Positions 1 to 7,424 of a stretch of DNA of 37,500 nt are shown here, piece by piece. A model generated the notes under the pieces. It made no database searches, had not been told where the DNA came from, and worked only from the letters and a program-made list of their open reading frames with translations. Source of the DNA: Sutterella wadsworthensis 2_1_59BFAA (GTDB lineage Bacteria > Pseudomonadota > Gammaproteobacteria > Burkholderiales > Burkholderiaceae_F); assembly GCF_000297775.1 (NCBI RefSeq), contig NZ_JH815519.1:31080-68579 (forward strand), written 5' to 3'. Position 1 is the first letter of the stretch. Every line of letters starts with the position of its first letter. Both the position numbers and the translations under genes were made by a program.

Positions 1-192
1 GTAGATTTCGGCAAGAACCTCAGGGGCTATGTGCAGGGCATCATTGCAGCCGCGGACTTTAAGATCAACACCTCTGTACTTGAAGGTGTCAACAATAAAA
101 TCAAGCAAATTAAGCGACGAGCTTATGGCTTCCGAGACGATCTGTACTTTTTCTTAAAAGTCAAGGCCGCGTTCCACGGACTTCCGAGATGA
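1..192 (+). CDS. ISL3-family transposase, C-terminal fragment (window edge)
   Basis: The frame is open from the first base and stops at 190-192, so only the last 63 residues are present. The end of the protein (IKRRAYGFRDDLYFFLKVKA) is the typical C-terminus of DDE transposases of the ISL3 family. The same sequence is found in reverse at 37293-37500, so at least two copies of this insertion sequence exist nearby. The terminal inverted repeat appears to end at 195, because the two copies stop matching there. The next eight bases (196-203) are AT-rich, as expected of the 8-bp target repeats of ISL3 elements, but the other end of this copy lies outside the window. Confidence 0.85.
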   Translation, partial: VDFGKNLRGYVQGIIAAADFKINTSVLEGVNNKIKQIKRRAYGFRDDLYFFLKVKAAFHGLPR

Positions 193-195
193 ACC
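1..195 (+). mobile_element. Right end of an ISL3-family insertion sequence
   Basis: Bases 1-195 are the reverse complement of 37290-37484 as far as I could compare them. Identity stops at 195/37290, just after GATGAACC, which fixes the element boundary. Only this end is in the window. Confidence 0.8.
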
Positions 196-430
196 AAATT
201 TTTACTGTCGCATTAACGCGTCAAACGCGACGCATCGCGCGTCCTTCAGGCGCCTCGACCTAACTGTCTCTCATAAGTCATAAGGTGTCTCCTCTACTCC
301 CAGTGTTGTTTCGGCACCACAAACAGCCTCCGGAAGCACTTTTTCCGGGCATTGAAGCCAGGCGAAGTCCGCCCCTGCGGCCTCATGAACGAAAAGCAAA
401 GAACGCACGAATCCTGCACGCCGGAAAGCA
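196..430. other. Intergenic stretch without a recognised gene
   Basis: I see no convincing coding frame between the ISL3 end and the terminator of the amidohydrolase gene. Short open frames here have no recognisable product. Confidence 0.5.
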
Positions 431-467
431 GAAAACCGGCGCCCGCCGCAAGGCGGGGCCGGTTTTC
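431..467 (-). terminator. Hairpin terminator downstream of the AbgA-like gene
   Basis: GAAAACCGGC (431-440) pairs with GCCGGTTTTC (458-467). An inner stem CCCGCC/GGCGGG closes a 4-base loop. It lies 30 bases past the stop codon of the minus-strand amidohydrolase. The T tract is weak (TCTGCTTTC). Confidence 0.7.
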
Positions 468-498
468 CGGGATGAGAGGGCCGAGGTCGGGCTTCGGG

Positions 499-1836
499 CT
501 ACCAGTTGCCCGAAAGACCGATCACGAGGTTCGCGAAGATGTCGTAGAGCGTGACGAGGTAGCGCTCGTCGAAGTCGACGGCGGCATGCTCGTGCGAGGC
601 CTCAAGGCCCGCGCCCACGAGGAAGTAGCCTGCGCGGCCGCCCTGGCTCTGCACGCGGCGAATCATCAGGGTGGCGTCGTCGGAGCCGTTGAGTGGCACC
701 GAGGGACGGACCTCGCGCACGTAGCGCGCGCGGCGGGCGCAGACGGTGATCATCTGCACGATGCCGTCGTCGGGCACGAAGTCGACGGCCTCGCCCATGA
801 TCTTGTGGCTCATCTTGACGCCGAAGGCCATGGCGCAGCCCTGGGCGCGCGTGACGGCCTCGCGGGCGAGCTCGCGGTTGATCGCCTCGTTCTCGCCTCG
901 GACCTCGACCTCCATGTCCGCATGGGCCGCGATCACGTTGCGGCCCTCGCCCGCATGGAGCGTGCCGACGTTGACGCGGGTCATGCCGTCGGAGTGGCGC
1001 GGCAGGGCCATGAGGATGAGCGCGGCGTCTGCAGCGGCCAGAAGCGCATTGCGGCCGAGCTGGGGCTGCATGCCCGCGTGGGCCTGCATGCCCTCGAAGT
1101 GAAGGTCGATCTTCGTGGTGCAGAGGAACTTCTCGGGAGCGGCCACAACAGTGCCCGCCTGAAGGTCGGTCGCGATGTGGGCGCACAACAGCGTGTCCAC
1201 ATCGTCGAGAAGGCCCGACTGCACGATCGGATAAGCGCCGCGGGAGCCCTCTTCGCCCGGTTGGAAGATGAAGCGGATGCGGCCCGTCAGACGGTCCCTG
1301 TTCGCCACAATGAAGCGGCCGAGCTCGAAGGCGACGGCCTGATGGCCGTCATGGCCGCAGGCGTGCATGAGGCCGGGACGCTCGGAGGCGAAGCCCTCCT
1401 TGTAGGGAATGTGGTCAGGATCGGCGGGTTCGTCCATCTTGAGGGCGTCGAGCTCAACGCGGAACGCAAGGGTCTTGCCCGGACGGCCCGTGTCGAACGT
1501 CGCGCACAGCCCCGTGAGGCCGCCCATGCGCTGCAGCAGGACGGGCGAGACGCCCGCGGCCTTCGCAAGGCGCTCGGACTCGCTCACCTCGGTGTCGGAG
1601 CGGCCGCGCACGTAGATGGGGTCGATGAACTCGCGCCCGACCATGACCTTGAAGCCGAGCGACGTGAAGAATTCGGCAGCGCGGGCGGTCGCGATGAATT
1701 CGGCCCAGCCCGTTTCGGGCGTCCTGTGGACCGTGCGCCTGCGAGCCACCAGGTCGGCCTCCCTGACGGGGTCGATCCAGTGCGGAATGGAGCCGGCGGG
1801 GGACGTCGGATCCGTCTGATCGTAAGTGGGTTGCAT
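499..1836 (-). CDS. M20-family amidohydrolase, AbgA-like (aminobenzoyl-glutamate hydrolase subunit A type)
   Basis: A 445-residue zinc amidohydrolase of peptidase family M20D. The metal-binding motif HACGHDGH lies near residue 158 and the glutamate motif QPGEEGSRGA near 195. The long N-terminal part and overall length (E. coli AbgA is about 436 residues) point to the AbgA branch, which cleaves p-aminobenzoyl-glutamate and related amide-linked amino acids. Hippurate or N-acyl amino acid hydrolase remains possible. There is no signal peptide, so it should be cytoplasmic. The ATG at 1836 has a weak AGGA ribosome site 8 bases upstream. It is monocistronic here: no AbgB or AbgT partner is seen, the 3' end carries its own hairpin, and the 340-bp upstream region holds two related palindromes that may be operators. 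Confidence 0.8.
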   Translation of the reverse strand: MQPTYDQTDPTSPAGSIPHWIDPVREADLVARRRTVHRTPETGWAEFIATARAAEFFTSLGFKVMVGREFIDPIYVRGRSDTEVSESERLAKAAGVSPVLLQRMGGLTGLCATFDTGRPGKTLAFRVELDALKMDEPADPDHIPYKEGFASERPGLMHACGHDGHQAVAFELGRFIVANRDRLTGRIRFIFQPGEEGSRGAYPIVQSGLLDDVDTLLCAHIATDLQAGTVVAAPEKFLCTTKIDLHFEGMQAHAGMQPQLGRNALLAAADAALILMALPRHSDGMTRVNVGTLHAGEGRNVIAAHADMEVEVRGENEAINRELAREAVTRAQGCAMAFGVKMSHKIMGEAVDFVPDDGIVQMITVCARRARYVREVRPSVPLNGSDDATLMIRRVQSQGGRAGYFLVGAGLEASHEHAAVDFDERYLVTLYDIFANLVIGLSGNW

Positions 1837-1893
1837 GTCAGTGTCCTGATGCTTTGGTCTGAGGCATGCCGATATGTTGTCTGCGGCTTCTCC

Positions 1894-1909
1894 TGCGTAT
1901 TACTACGCA
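1894..1909. promoter_or_regulatory. Palindrome TGCGTA-N4-TACGCA, possible operator
   Basis: A perfect 6-bp inverted repeat, 58 bp upstream of the amidohydrolase start. A related dyad lies at 2079-2090 in the same intergenic region. A 7-bp stem (CGTCCGC/GCGGACG) follows near 1940. Confidence 0.35.
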
Positions 1910-2078
1910 ATCCGCATCTGAATTTGGGGTTGGCCGTCCGCTCTGCGGACGCCGGCATACCGCACAGGAGGTAGTGTACCCGCAAAAATACGGATGGTCT
2001 ACTAAGACATTTCACCTAGAAGCTGAGTCGTTTTCCTTGCCGCCCCGTCTCTTTCCGTCGCCCTCAAACAGCATTCTG

Positions 2079-2090
2079 CGTAGAACTACG
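2079..2090. promoter_or_regulatory. Palindrome CGTAG-AA-CTACG, possible operator
   Basis: A perfect inverted repeat about 90 bp before the YbjN-like gene. It shares the half-site TGCGTA with the dyad at 1894-1909, so one regulator might bind both and act on the divergent pair. Confidence 0.3.
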
Positions 2091-2178
2091 AGAAACTCCC
2101 AATGAGAAACCGTGCATCAGAGAAGGATCGCCCTGCTACACTCTTTCGTCGCATACCCACTGAATGAAGGAGTCCATC

Positions 2179-2646
2179 ATGGCCTATCTGCCCGAAGTCG
2201 CCACCGTTCTCAAGCTCGCCTTCGATCATGAAGGCTGGACCTACGGGTTCGACGCCGGCACCGGCACGCTTGACGCAGGGTTCGACCTTGACTGCCGCAT
2301 CAGCCAGACCCCGCTCTACATCCATCTTCTCGAGGACGTGGTGCTCTGCCACGCCTATGCGCCATTCAAGGTCGCCGAAGAAGACCGCCGCCGCGTGATG
2401 GAGTTCGTCACGCGCGCCAACTGCGGCCTCAAGCTCGGCAACTTCGAAATGGACCTCGACACGGGCGTCGTCTGCTTCAAGACGACCTTCTGCCTGACGG
2501 GCGTACCCCTGCCGACCCGCGGCGCCATGACGGAACTCGTGCGCGGCGCGCTCTCGGTGCTCGAGGACTACGGCAATGCGCTCGACGACGTCGTCAAGGG
2601 CAGGAAGACACCCTCCGAGGCCGTGCGCGAAGCGGAACGCAATTGA
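2179..2646 (+). CDS. YbjN-domain protein
   Basis: A 155-residue soluble protein that looks like the YbjN family (small alpha/beta proteins of unclear biochemical role, related to type III secretion chaperone folds). The family feel comes from the pattern of a hydrophobic N-terminal helix, a short beta section (CRISQTPLYIHLL) and the central NCGLKLGNFEMDLDTG segment typical of YbjN proteins. I chose the ATG at 2179 because a good AAGGAG (2167-2172) sits 6 bases before it. The ATG at 2164 would lie upstream of that site. There is no signal peptide or membrane segment. It stands alone, divergent from the amidohydrolase, and ends at a strong terminator. The molecular function is unknown. Confidence 0.7.
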   Translation: MAYLPEVATVLKLAFDHEGWTYGFDAGTGTLDAGFDLDCRISQTPLYIHLLEDVVLCHAYAPFKVAEEDRRRVMEFVTRANCGLKLGNFEMDLDTGVVCFKTTFCLTGVPLPTRGAMTELVRGALSVLEDYGNALDDVVKGRKTPSEAVREAERN

Positions 2647-2675
2647 TGCTCTAGCGAGCGGTTCTCAGACATGAC

Positions 2676-2721
2676 AAAGGGACGGTGCGGTTTTTCCGCA
2701 ATCCGTCCCTTTTTAGTTTTT
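2676..2721 (+). terminator. Rho-independent terminator of the YbjN-like gene
   Basis: AAAGGGACGG (2676-2685) pairs with CCGTCCCTTT (2703-2712). The inner stem TGCGG/CCGCA has a T5 loop. A TTTTAGTTTT tail follows. It lies between two convergent genes and may also slow transcription from the right. Confidence 0.9.
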
Positions 2722-2751
2722 CAGGCCTCTTCAACAGGCCGCTTCAGTTCA

Positions 2752-3195
2752 TCAGAGGCTTCTTGCCTCGACGGGCAGGAGCGCGAGCTCCATCTCGGCG
2801 TCAAGTTCGCGTCCCGCCTTCATGAAGACTGCTGCGAGCATGCGGCGAAGGCGCACGGCGGTAAGCTCGGGCGAGATGACCTCGAGGGTCGGCGTCACAG
2901 GCGCATCGGCGGGCGGCAGGATCGTGAGGGCGGCGGCAAGGCGCTCGCGCGCGGCCTCGTCGGCCGGCAAGGCGGCCATGCGGCGCTCGACGAGGTCAAG
3001 CGCAACGCGCAGATGGCGTTCGGCAGCATCGAAGTCCCCGAGGGCCGCAGCGCACTGGGCGCGGTAGGAGGAGACGGCGGCCGAAGCCTCGGGTCCCGAC
3101 TCGTCGCCCAGCATCATCAGGGCGGACGCATGGTCCCCCGAGCCGATCACGGCGGCAATGTCGGCAAGCAGCGCTCGCGGCAGACGGTTGCTCAT
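2752..3195 (-). CDS. Hypothetical small helical (TPR-like) protein
   Basis: A 147-residue protein I cannot assign to a named family. It is rich in Ala, Leu and Glu, predicted mostly helical, and contains a segment resembling a tetratricopeptide repeat (CAAALGDFDAAERHLRVALD) near residues 48-68, so a protein-binding role is possible. The start at 3195 is set by a strong AGGAGG 7 bases upstream; the longer frame to 3237 has no such site. It lies 116 bp downstream of tyrA on the same strand and could be cotranscribed with it. It has no signal peptide or membrane segment. Confidence 0.6.
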   Translation of the reverse strand: MSNRLPRALLADIAAVIGSGDHASALMMLGDESGPEASAAVSSYRAQCAAALGDFDAAERHLRVALDLVERRMAALPADEAARERLAAALTILPPADAPVTPTLEVISPELTAVRLRRMLAAVFMKAGRELDAEMELALLPVEARSL

Positions 3196-3311
3196 CTCTT
3201 CCCTCCTTTCTCTCTGTCTCTGTACTTGGCAGGCCAAAGCGCACGCTTGGTGCGCTGTGCATGAATTGTACGCGTACAGGCGCGAACGGCTCTGAATTTG
3301 CGCTCAGGACC

Positions 3312-4238
3312 TCAGTCCTTTCCTGCATCCCCGCCCGACTTGCCCGCCTGAACGGGCGGCAGGCTCGAGTTGATCTCTCTGCGCGCCTCGGCCGTGCGTT
3401 CGAAATAGGTCCTGTAGCCCTCGTAGTCGTCGGCGGCCACAAGCCCCTTGAGATGCGTGAGGGCGGCCTCAAAGCGGCTGATGCCGTCGAGGATGGCCGT
3501 GCGGTTCGCCCTCGTGATGTCGGCCCACATGCGCGCGTCGGCGGCCGCGATGCGGGTCGTGTCGCGAAATCCCCCGCCTGCGGCGGCAAGTGCCGTCCGG
3601 CTCTCGGGGGACGAGACGGCCATGTCCATGAGCGCGAAGGCGATCATGTGGGGCACGTGGGAGACCATCGCGTAGATGCGGTCATGCTCCTCGGGCGTCA
3701 TCTCGACGACCGTGAGGCCCGCCGCACGCCAGAGGTCGACGACGAGGGCCACGTCCTCAAGGTCTGATTCAGGCAGCGGCGTCACGACGCCTGTCGCACC
3801 CCTGTAGAGGGTCGGCGTCGCAAACTCGAGCCCCGCCTTTTCGGCGCCCGCAATCGGATGAAGGGGCACGTAGTGACGGATGCGCTCGGGGCGCGCGTTC
3901 ATGCGCACGGCCGTGATCACGCTGCCGCGCACGCTGCCTGCGTCCGTAATGACGGCGTCGACGGGCGCGGCGCGGTCGACCTCCTTCATGACGGCGCCCA
4001 TGGCCAGCACGGGGACCGCAAGAAGCACCAGGTCGGCGTCGAGCACGCCTTCGGCGATCGAGGGCGTCACGCGGTCAGCGATCCCCCGTTCAAGGGCGAG
4101 CGAGAGCGTCGCGGGATTCGTGTCGACCGCCGTGATCGAGAGCGATCCGCCTGGAAAGCGACCCTCGGCATGCGCCTGCTTCCAGGCGAGCGCGGCCGAG
4201 CCGCCAATGAGTCCGAGTCCGATGATGGTGATGCGCAT
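3312..4238 (-). CDS. tyrA: Prephenate dehydrogenase
   Basis: A 308-residue NAD(P)-dependent dehydrogenase that oxidatively decarboxylates prephenate (or arogenate) in tyrosine synthesis, in the cytoplasm. The N-terminal Rossmann motif is GLGLIGGSAAL (residues 7-17). Family signatures follow: HPIAGAEKAG near 128 with the substrate-side His, HVPHMIAFAL near 197, and GGGFRDTTRIA near 222. It is monofunctional: there is no chorismate mutase domain and no C-terminal ACT domain. It sits 100 bp downstream of the CpXC gene, with a small helical protein after it. In many betaproteobacteria tyrA is next to aroA or pheA, but here neither is present. Confidence 0.92.
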   Translation of the reverse strand: MRITIIGLGLIGGSAALAWKQAHAEGRFPGGSLSITAVDTNPATLSLALERGIADRVTPSIAEGVLDADLVLLAVPVLAMGAVMKEVDRAAPVDAVITDAGSVRGSVITAVRMNARPERIRHYVPLHPIAGAEKAGLEFATPTLYRGATGVVTPLPESDLEDVALVVDLWRAAGLTVVEMTPEEHDRIYAMVSHVPHMIAFALMDMAVSSPESRTALAAAGGGFRDTTRIAAADARMWADITRANRTAILDGISRFEAALTHLKGLVAADDYEGYRTYFERTAEARREINSSLPPVQAGKSGGDAGKD

Positions 4239-4338
4239 GGGTGCGTCCGTCCGTTGATGCGTGTCAGGAATGCGTCAGGCAATCATAGGTTACGACACGG
4301 GTCTGCGCCATAAGGCATTGACCTCATGCTCCCAGCCT

Positions 4339-5004
4339 TTACTGAAAGTCGTCGATGTGACTGCGAATGTAGTCGTCGGCCCAGGCCTCGTTGACGACGG
4401 CCTCGTCGATTTCGTCGAGCTTCATCACGTCCCTCACCATCGCGTAGTAATCCATGTCGAGGAGAATGCGGGTGAGCACTTCCCCTTCGGTGCCGAGCAC
4501 GTAGAAGGAGTGTTCGGGCGAGCCCTTGAGGAAGCGCAGCTGCACCTTGCGGTAGAAGCGGTTTTCCGCAAGGAAGGCGTCGGTCATGAAGCACTTGACG
4601 ACCTCGATCACGCGGTCGTCGAGACCGGCCGCGAAGATCTGGGCCTTTTCGACGAGGGCGTTCGGGTCGATCACGACGCGGTAGTCGTAGTCAAGCGGGA
4701 AGCCCGTCTCGGCAAAGAGCTTCTGCTTCTCCCTGAATTCGTTCACCATCTCGCCCGCGACGCGCAGGTCGGTCGTGGCGGGATAGTCGACCATGACCTT
4801 TGCGGTCATGTCGGTGAAGCGAAGCGGATAGTAGCCGTTGCCCGTCGCATGGCAGTGCGGGCATTCATAGGCGAAGAGCTCGCCCCTCATGAGCTTTTCC
4901 GCCGCTTCGGGATATTTCTCTGCGACGAGATTCTCCCAGAGCGTGAAGGTGATCGTGCCGCCGCACTTCGGACATGCGGCTTCCTCGTCGTGATGGTCGG
5001 CCAC
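4339..5004 (-). CDS. CpXC-domain protein
   Basis: A 221-residue cytoplasmic protein with an N-terminal CpXC zinc-ribbon-like domain. CPKC lies near residue 10 and a second pair CPHC near residue 46, with ITFTLWENLVAEKYPE between them. The rest is a mixed helical domain of unknown function. The open frame runs back to 5112 through the end of the TnpB element, but the real start is most likely the GTG at 5004 (protein VADHHDEEAACPKC), which has AAGGAG 7 bases upstream. The TnpB element ends only about 10-15 bases before this ribosome site, so the gene has probably lost its native promoter region or now uses one from the element. Confidence 0.75.
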   Translation of the reverse strand: MADHHDEEAACPKCGGTITFTLWENLVAEKYPEAAEKLMRGELFAYECPHCHATGNGYYPLRFTDMTAKVMVDYPATTDLRVAGEMVNEFREKQKLFAETGFPLDYDYRVVIDPNALVEKAQIFAAGLDDRVIEVVKCFMTDAFLAENRFYRKVQLRFLKGSPEHSFYVLGTEGEVLTRILLDMDYYAMVRDVMKLDEIDEAVVNEAWADDYIRSHIDDFQ

Positions 5005-5020
5005 GGCGCAACTCCTTAGA

Positions 5021-5170
5021 CTAAACAACCTCGCCACTGAAGTGGGAGGGTTTCGATACAGTCGAGGCTTTTCGCCTCGGGGTTGCCCCCGATTTGCTGT
5101 CACTCCGACCACGAAATCCTTGCTGACGCAGCCCTTGTACGGTAAGGGACGGAATCCCCCGCCGTCGGAA
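5021..5170 (-). ncRNA. Predicted right-end omega/reRNA of the first TnpB element
   Basis: On the minus strand this stretch holds a compact set of hairpins. CGAGGC/GCCTCG (5063-5079) has a 5-base loop. A GGGG/CCCC stem lies beside it, and the terminal CCTCCCAC/GTGG-GAGG hairpin is at 5029-5049. The position overlaps the tnpB 3' end and reaches the element end, as for known TnpB guide RNAs. The guide would be the adjacent leader of the CpXC gene. The 5' limit is a guess. Confidence 0.4.
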
Positions 5171-6634
5171 CCTCCCGAACTCGCGCTCGGTGATCCCTTC
5201 TCGGGCTTGAATGACTACGACACCGGCGTCAAGCCAGGCTGTTACTCCGGCTAGAACGGCCTCACGGATCCGTTCCGGGGCGTAGGTTTGATTTTCAATA
5301 TCGGCGTACAACAGGTTCAGACAAGCAGCTGCATCGCGGTCGATCCAGCGTTCGTCATCATCTTCACCCAGTCGCACGCGGCGCTCCCAAAGTTCGTGCT
5401 TGACAAATTGCCCCGTCAGCAGATTGTGCTGCGTGGGCTTGAGCTTCTTTGGCGATACGACTTCCACCAACAAACCGGCGCTTTCAGCCTTGTTCGTCAG
5501 TTGTGCGTATAACGCTGCCGGCGCATGTCGCCCGATGGTCTTGCCGAACCGTCCCCTCTGGAACGCCTTATAACTGTTGTCCTCCACAATGATGTGGCCT
5601 GCATGGCCGAGAAGCCAGTTGCAGACCTCGCCGTGCTCGCGCTTGCGAGTTGCGGCCGAAAGACGAAAAATCTCCGCTAGTTCTGCCCGCAGACTTTCAT
5701 AGCGCTTCGAGAAGCGCCATTGAAGCCTGCCGGACTTCACCTTGAAGGACTTCTTCTTTTTGCCGTGACGAACAACGTCAACAGCTTCGTAGTTGTCGGG
5801 ATTCGTCGTACGGCGGCTTCGCTCCATCGCACGCTGGATTCGGCGTATGGCACGGCGATCCGTGTCCGCGCTCGGCGCAATCTGCACTTTGGCAATTGTT
5901 CCGTCCTCAGTCGCATAAGTGAGCGAACCGAGTCCCGGATCAATGGCCATGTGCAGATCCTTGCCGGCGTAGGCGTGCTTCAGGGGGCTTGTTCCTTCGG
6001 CAACAAGTTGCAGGAGAAAGCGCTCCTTGCCCTTGCGCATTTCACGCACGATCCGACAGTACTTCACCTTTCTGGGCTTTGTGGGATCCGTCGGATCCTG
6101 CAAAGCTCGGGTGAGCCAGTCGTCGCGCTTGTCAACGCGTACACGGTACACGTGCTTGCAGACGGTTACGCACTGCTGATCTGCTTTCCAGATGATGCCG
6201 GTGCGATTGGTCTTCCCTTCGATCGAATGCAGTCCGCGTCGAGAGCTGATGAACCTCGGAGAGCCGCCGTTGTAGAGGTGGCGTTCCACCGAGATCCACG
6301 CTCTCGAAGCGAGCTTTTGACATTCGTTGATGCCGAGTAAGTGGCCGCGTCCCGAAGCCTTGCGGTGCATGGCGACGTCGGCATGAAAGTCGTACTCGCT
6401 CAAGCGGAACCGCACGCGAAGATCGCGGAAAGCCTTGGTTCTTTCTCTGCCTTTCGGCATGGCCCTTGTGGCCTGCCACTCAGGTGTGGCACGCATCTGC
6501 AACACACGATCCCATCCACCACCCATGACGGCGTTCTGAAGGTTGCAGCCGAAGCTGAAGCTCTTGCACAGCCGACGGCGGTCTTGATCTCCGGTGATGA
6601 TCGGTAGATTGATGATGAAGGATTTCGTGCTCAT
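5021..6634 (-). CDS. tnpB: TnpB RNA-guided nuclease without a recognisable zinc ribbon
   Basis: A 537-residue TnpB, longer than the usual 350-450. The RuvC catalytic residues are visible: Asp in MAIDPGLGSLTYA (near 231), Glu in IIVEDNSYKAF (near 345), Asp in WIDRDAAACLNLL (near 428). Between the last two, where TnpB normally has CxxC...CxxC, the sequence has no cysteines, so the zinc ribbon has been lost or replaced. The C-terminal 50 residues are basic and low in structure and overlap the DNA expected to encode the guide RNA scaffold. TnpB proteins cut DNA guided by RNA from the element's right end, favouring retention of the element. The ATG at 6634 lacks a clear ribosome site. Confidence 0.85.
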   Translation of the reverse strand: MSTKSFIINLPIITGDQDRRRLCKSFSFGCNLQNAVMGGGWDRVLQMRATPEWQATRAMPKGRERTKAFRDLRVRFRLSEYDFHADVAMHRKASGRGHLLGINECQKLASRAWISVERHLYNGGSPRFISSRRGLHSIEGKTNRTGIIWKADQQCVTVCKHVYRVRVDKRDDWLTRALQDPTDPTKPRKVKYCRIVREMRKGKERFLLQLVAEGTSPLKHAYAGKDLHMAIDPGLGSLTYATEDGTIAKVQIAPSADTDRRAIRRIQRAMERSRRTTNPDNYEAVDVVRHGKKKKSFKVKSGRLQWRFSKRYESLRAELAEIFRLSAATRKREHGEVCNWLLGHAGHIIVEDNSYKAFQRGRFGKTIGRHAPAALYAQLTNKAESAGLLVEVVSPKKLKPTQHNLLTGQFVKHELWERRVRLGEDDDERWIDRDAAACLNLLYADIENQTYAPERIREAVLAGVTAWLDAGVVVIQAREGITEREFGRFRRRGIPSLTVQGLRQQGFRGRSDSKSGATPRRKASTVSKPSHFSGEVV

Positions 6635-6720
6635 GGAAGTACCTTAGCACAGGGGCTGGAAAGACACACGCCTTTCATCGGGGACAACAAATAGATTGGA
6701 AGAGAGAGGTTTGCCGCGTT

Positions 6721-6744
6721 CCTCCATCCGAATGAATTCGGAGG
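6721..6744. repeat. Left-end hairpin of the first TnpB element
   Basis: CCTCC and GGAGG arms with inner CGAA/TTCG and a TTCA loop on the minus strand. The same loop occurs in the right-end hairpin. Confidence 0.6.
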
Positions 6745-6810
6745 CTTCCTGCGGCTGTTTCTGTGATGTTGATGGTGCGCAGAGTCTAGCGGAGCTTCGT
6801 TGCGCCTGCC

Positions 6811-7407
6811 TTATGTCTGCTCTCGTCCTTTCCCGACCGTCAGGCGCACGGCGATCGAGAGTCTTTCGCCGATGAGCCTGTTCGTCAGCCCCTCGGCCAC
6901 GAGCCTCGCGATGTCGCGCTCCCTGTTCGTGAGCTCCGCGCAGCGCGCCCTCGCCGTCTCGCCGTCGAGCACCGCGCCCGCTCCGCTCAGGCTCTCGAAC
7001 GCCGTGGACGCGATGACGGCCAGAAGCCGCTCGTTGTCGACGGGCTTCTGGATGAAGTCCGCTGCGCCTTCATGGAGCGCCATCACGGCCATGTCGATGT
7101 CGCCATGCCCCGTGAGAAAGATGACGGGCAGGCTGAAGCCGCGCTCGTTCATGACGGCCTGCGCCTCGATGCCCGTGAGTCCGGGCATGCGCACGTCCAT
7201 CACGACGCAGCCCGGCACCGAAGGCGCGTCCCCTCTGAAGAAATCGTTCGCCGACCTGTAGTCGGCCACGCGCCAGCCCTCGGTCTCGAGCACGAAGCGA
7301 AGCGCGTCGCGAAGCGAATCGTCGTCATCCACAATGCGCACGAGCGCTCCCTGCTGCACCCGCGCGAGTTCCGTGGGCGTGAGCGTTCTGATCTGTCGTC
7401 TTGCCAT
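6811..7407 (-). CDS. FixJ/TtrR-like response regulator with damaged HTH domain
   Basis: A 198-residue regulator. The receiver domain is intact: acidic pocket IVDDDDSL (near 25), phospho-acceptor Asp in VVMDVRMPG (near 70), Thr in FLTGHGD, Lys in FIQKPVD. A LuxR-type helix-turn-helix begins (LTNRERDIARLVAEGLTNRL) but breaks at the recognition helix. After SIAVR the expected RTV-E-x-HR is replaced by LTVGKGREQT and a stop, so about 20 residues are missing and an extra codon is present. DNA binding is probably lost. It follows the sensor kinase gene by 17 bp on the same strand, as one operon. The damage lies about 100 bp from the left-end hairpin of the TnpB element. Regulation of the divergent aconitase operon may therefore be altered in this strain. 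Confidence 0.8.
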   Translation of the reverse strand: MARRQIRTLTPTELARVQQGALVRIVDDDDSLRDALRFVLETEGWRVADYRSANDFFRGDAPSVPGCVVMDVRMPGLTGIEAQAVMNERGFSLPVIFLTGHGDIDMAVMALHEGAADFIQKPVDNERLLAVIASTAFESLSGAGAVLDGETARARCAELTNRERDIARLVAEGLTNRLIGERLSIAVRLTVGKGREQT

Positions 7408-7424
7408 GCTTGCGTCTCCCGGCC

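Larger units (their letters stand above)
5021..6765 (-). mobile_element. IS200/IS605-group element with tnpB only (IS1341 type)
   Basis: One tnpB gene is framed by two imperfect palindromes with the same TTCA loop: 5029-5049 (right end) and 6721-6744 (left end). Subterminal hairpins of this kind are the ends recognised by Y1 transposase TnpA. No tnpA is present, so movement would need TnpA in trans. The left limit (about 6755-6765) is estimated from hairpin spacing in the second element of this window; the right limit lies between 5016 and 5028. Confidence 0.7.

Noticed and set aside
352-1974. 540-residue open frame antisense to the amidohydrolase
   Set aside because: The composition is that of an antisense GC artefact; the minus-strand frame carries the M20 metal motifs.
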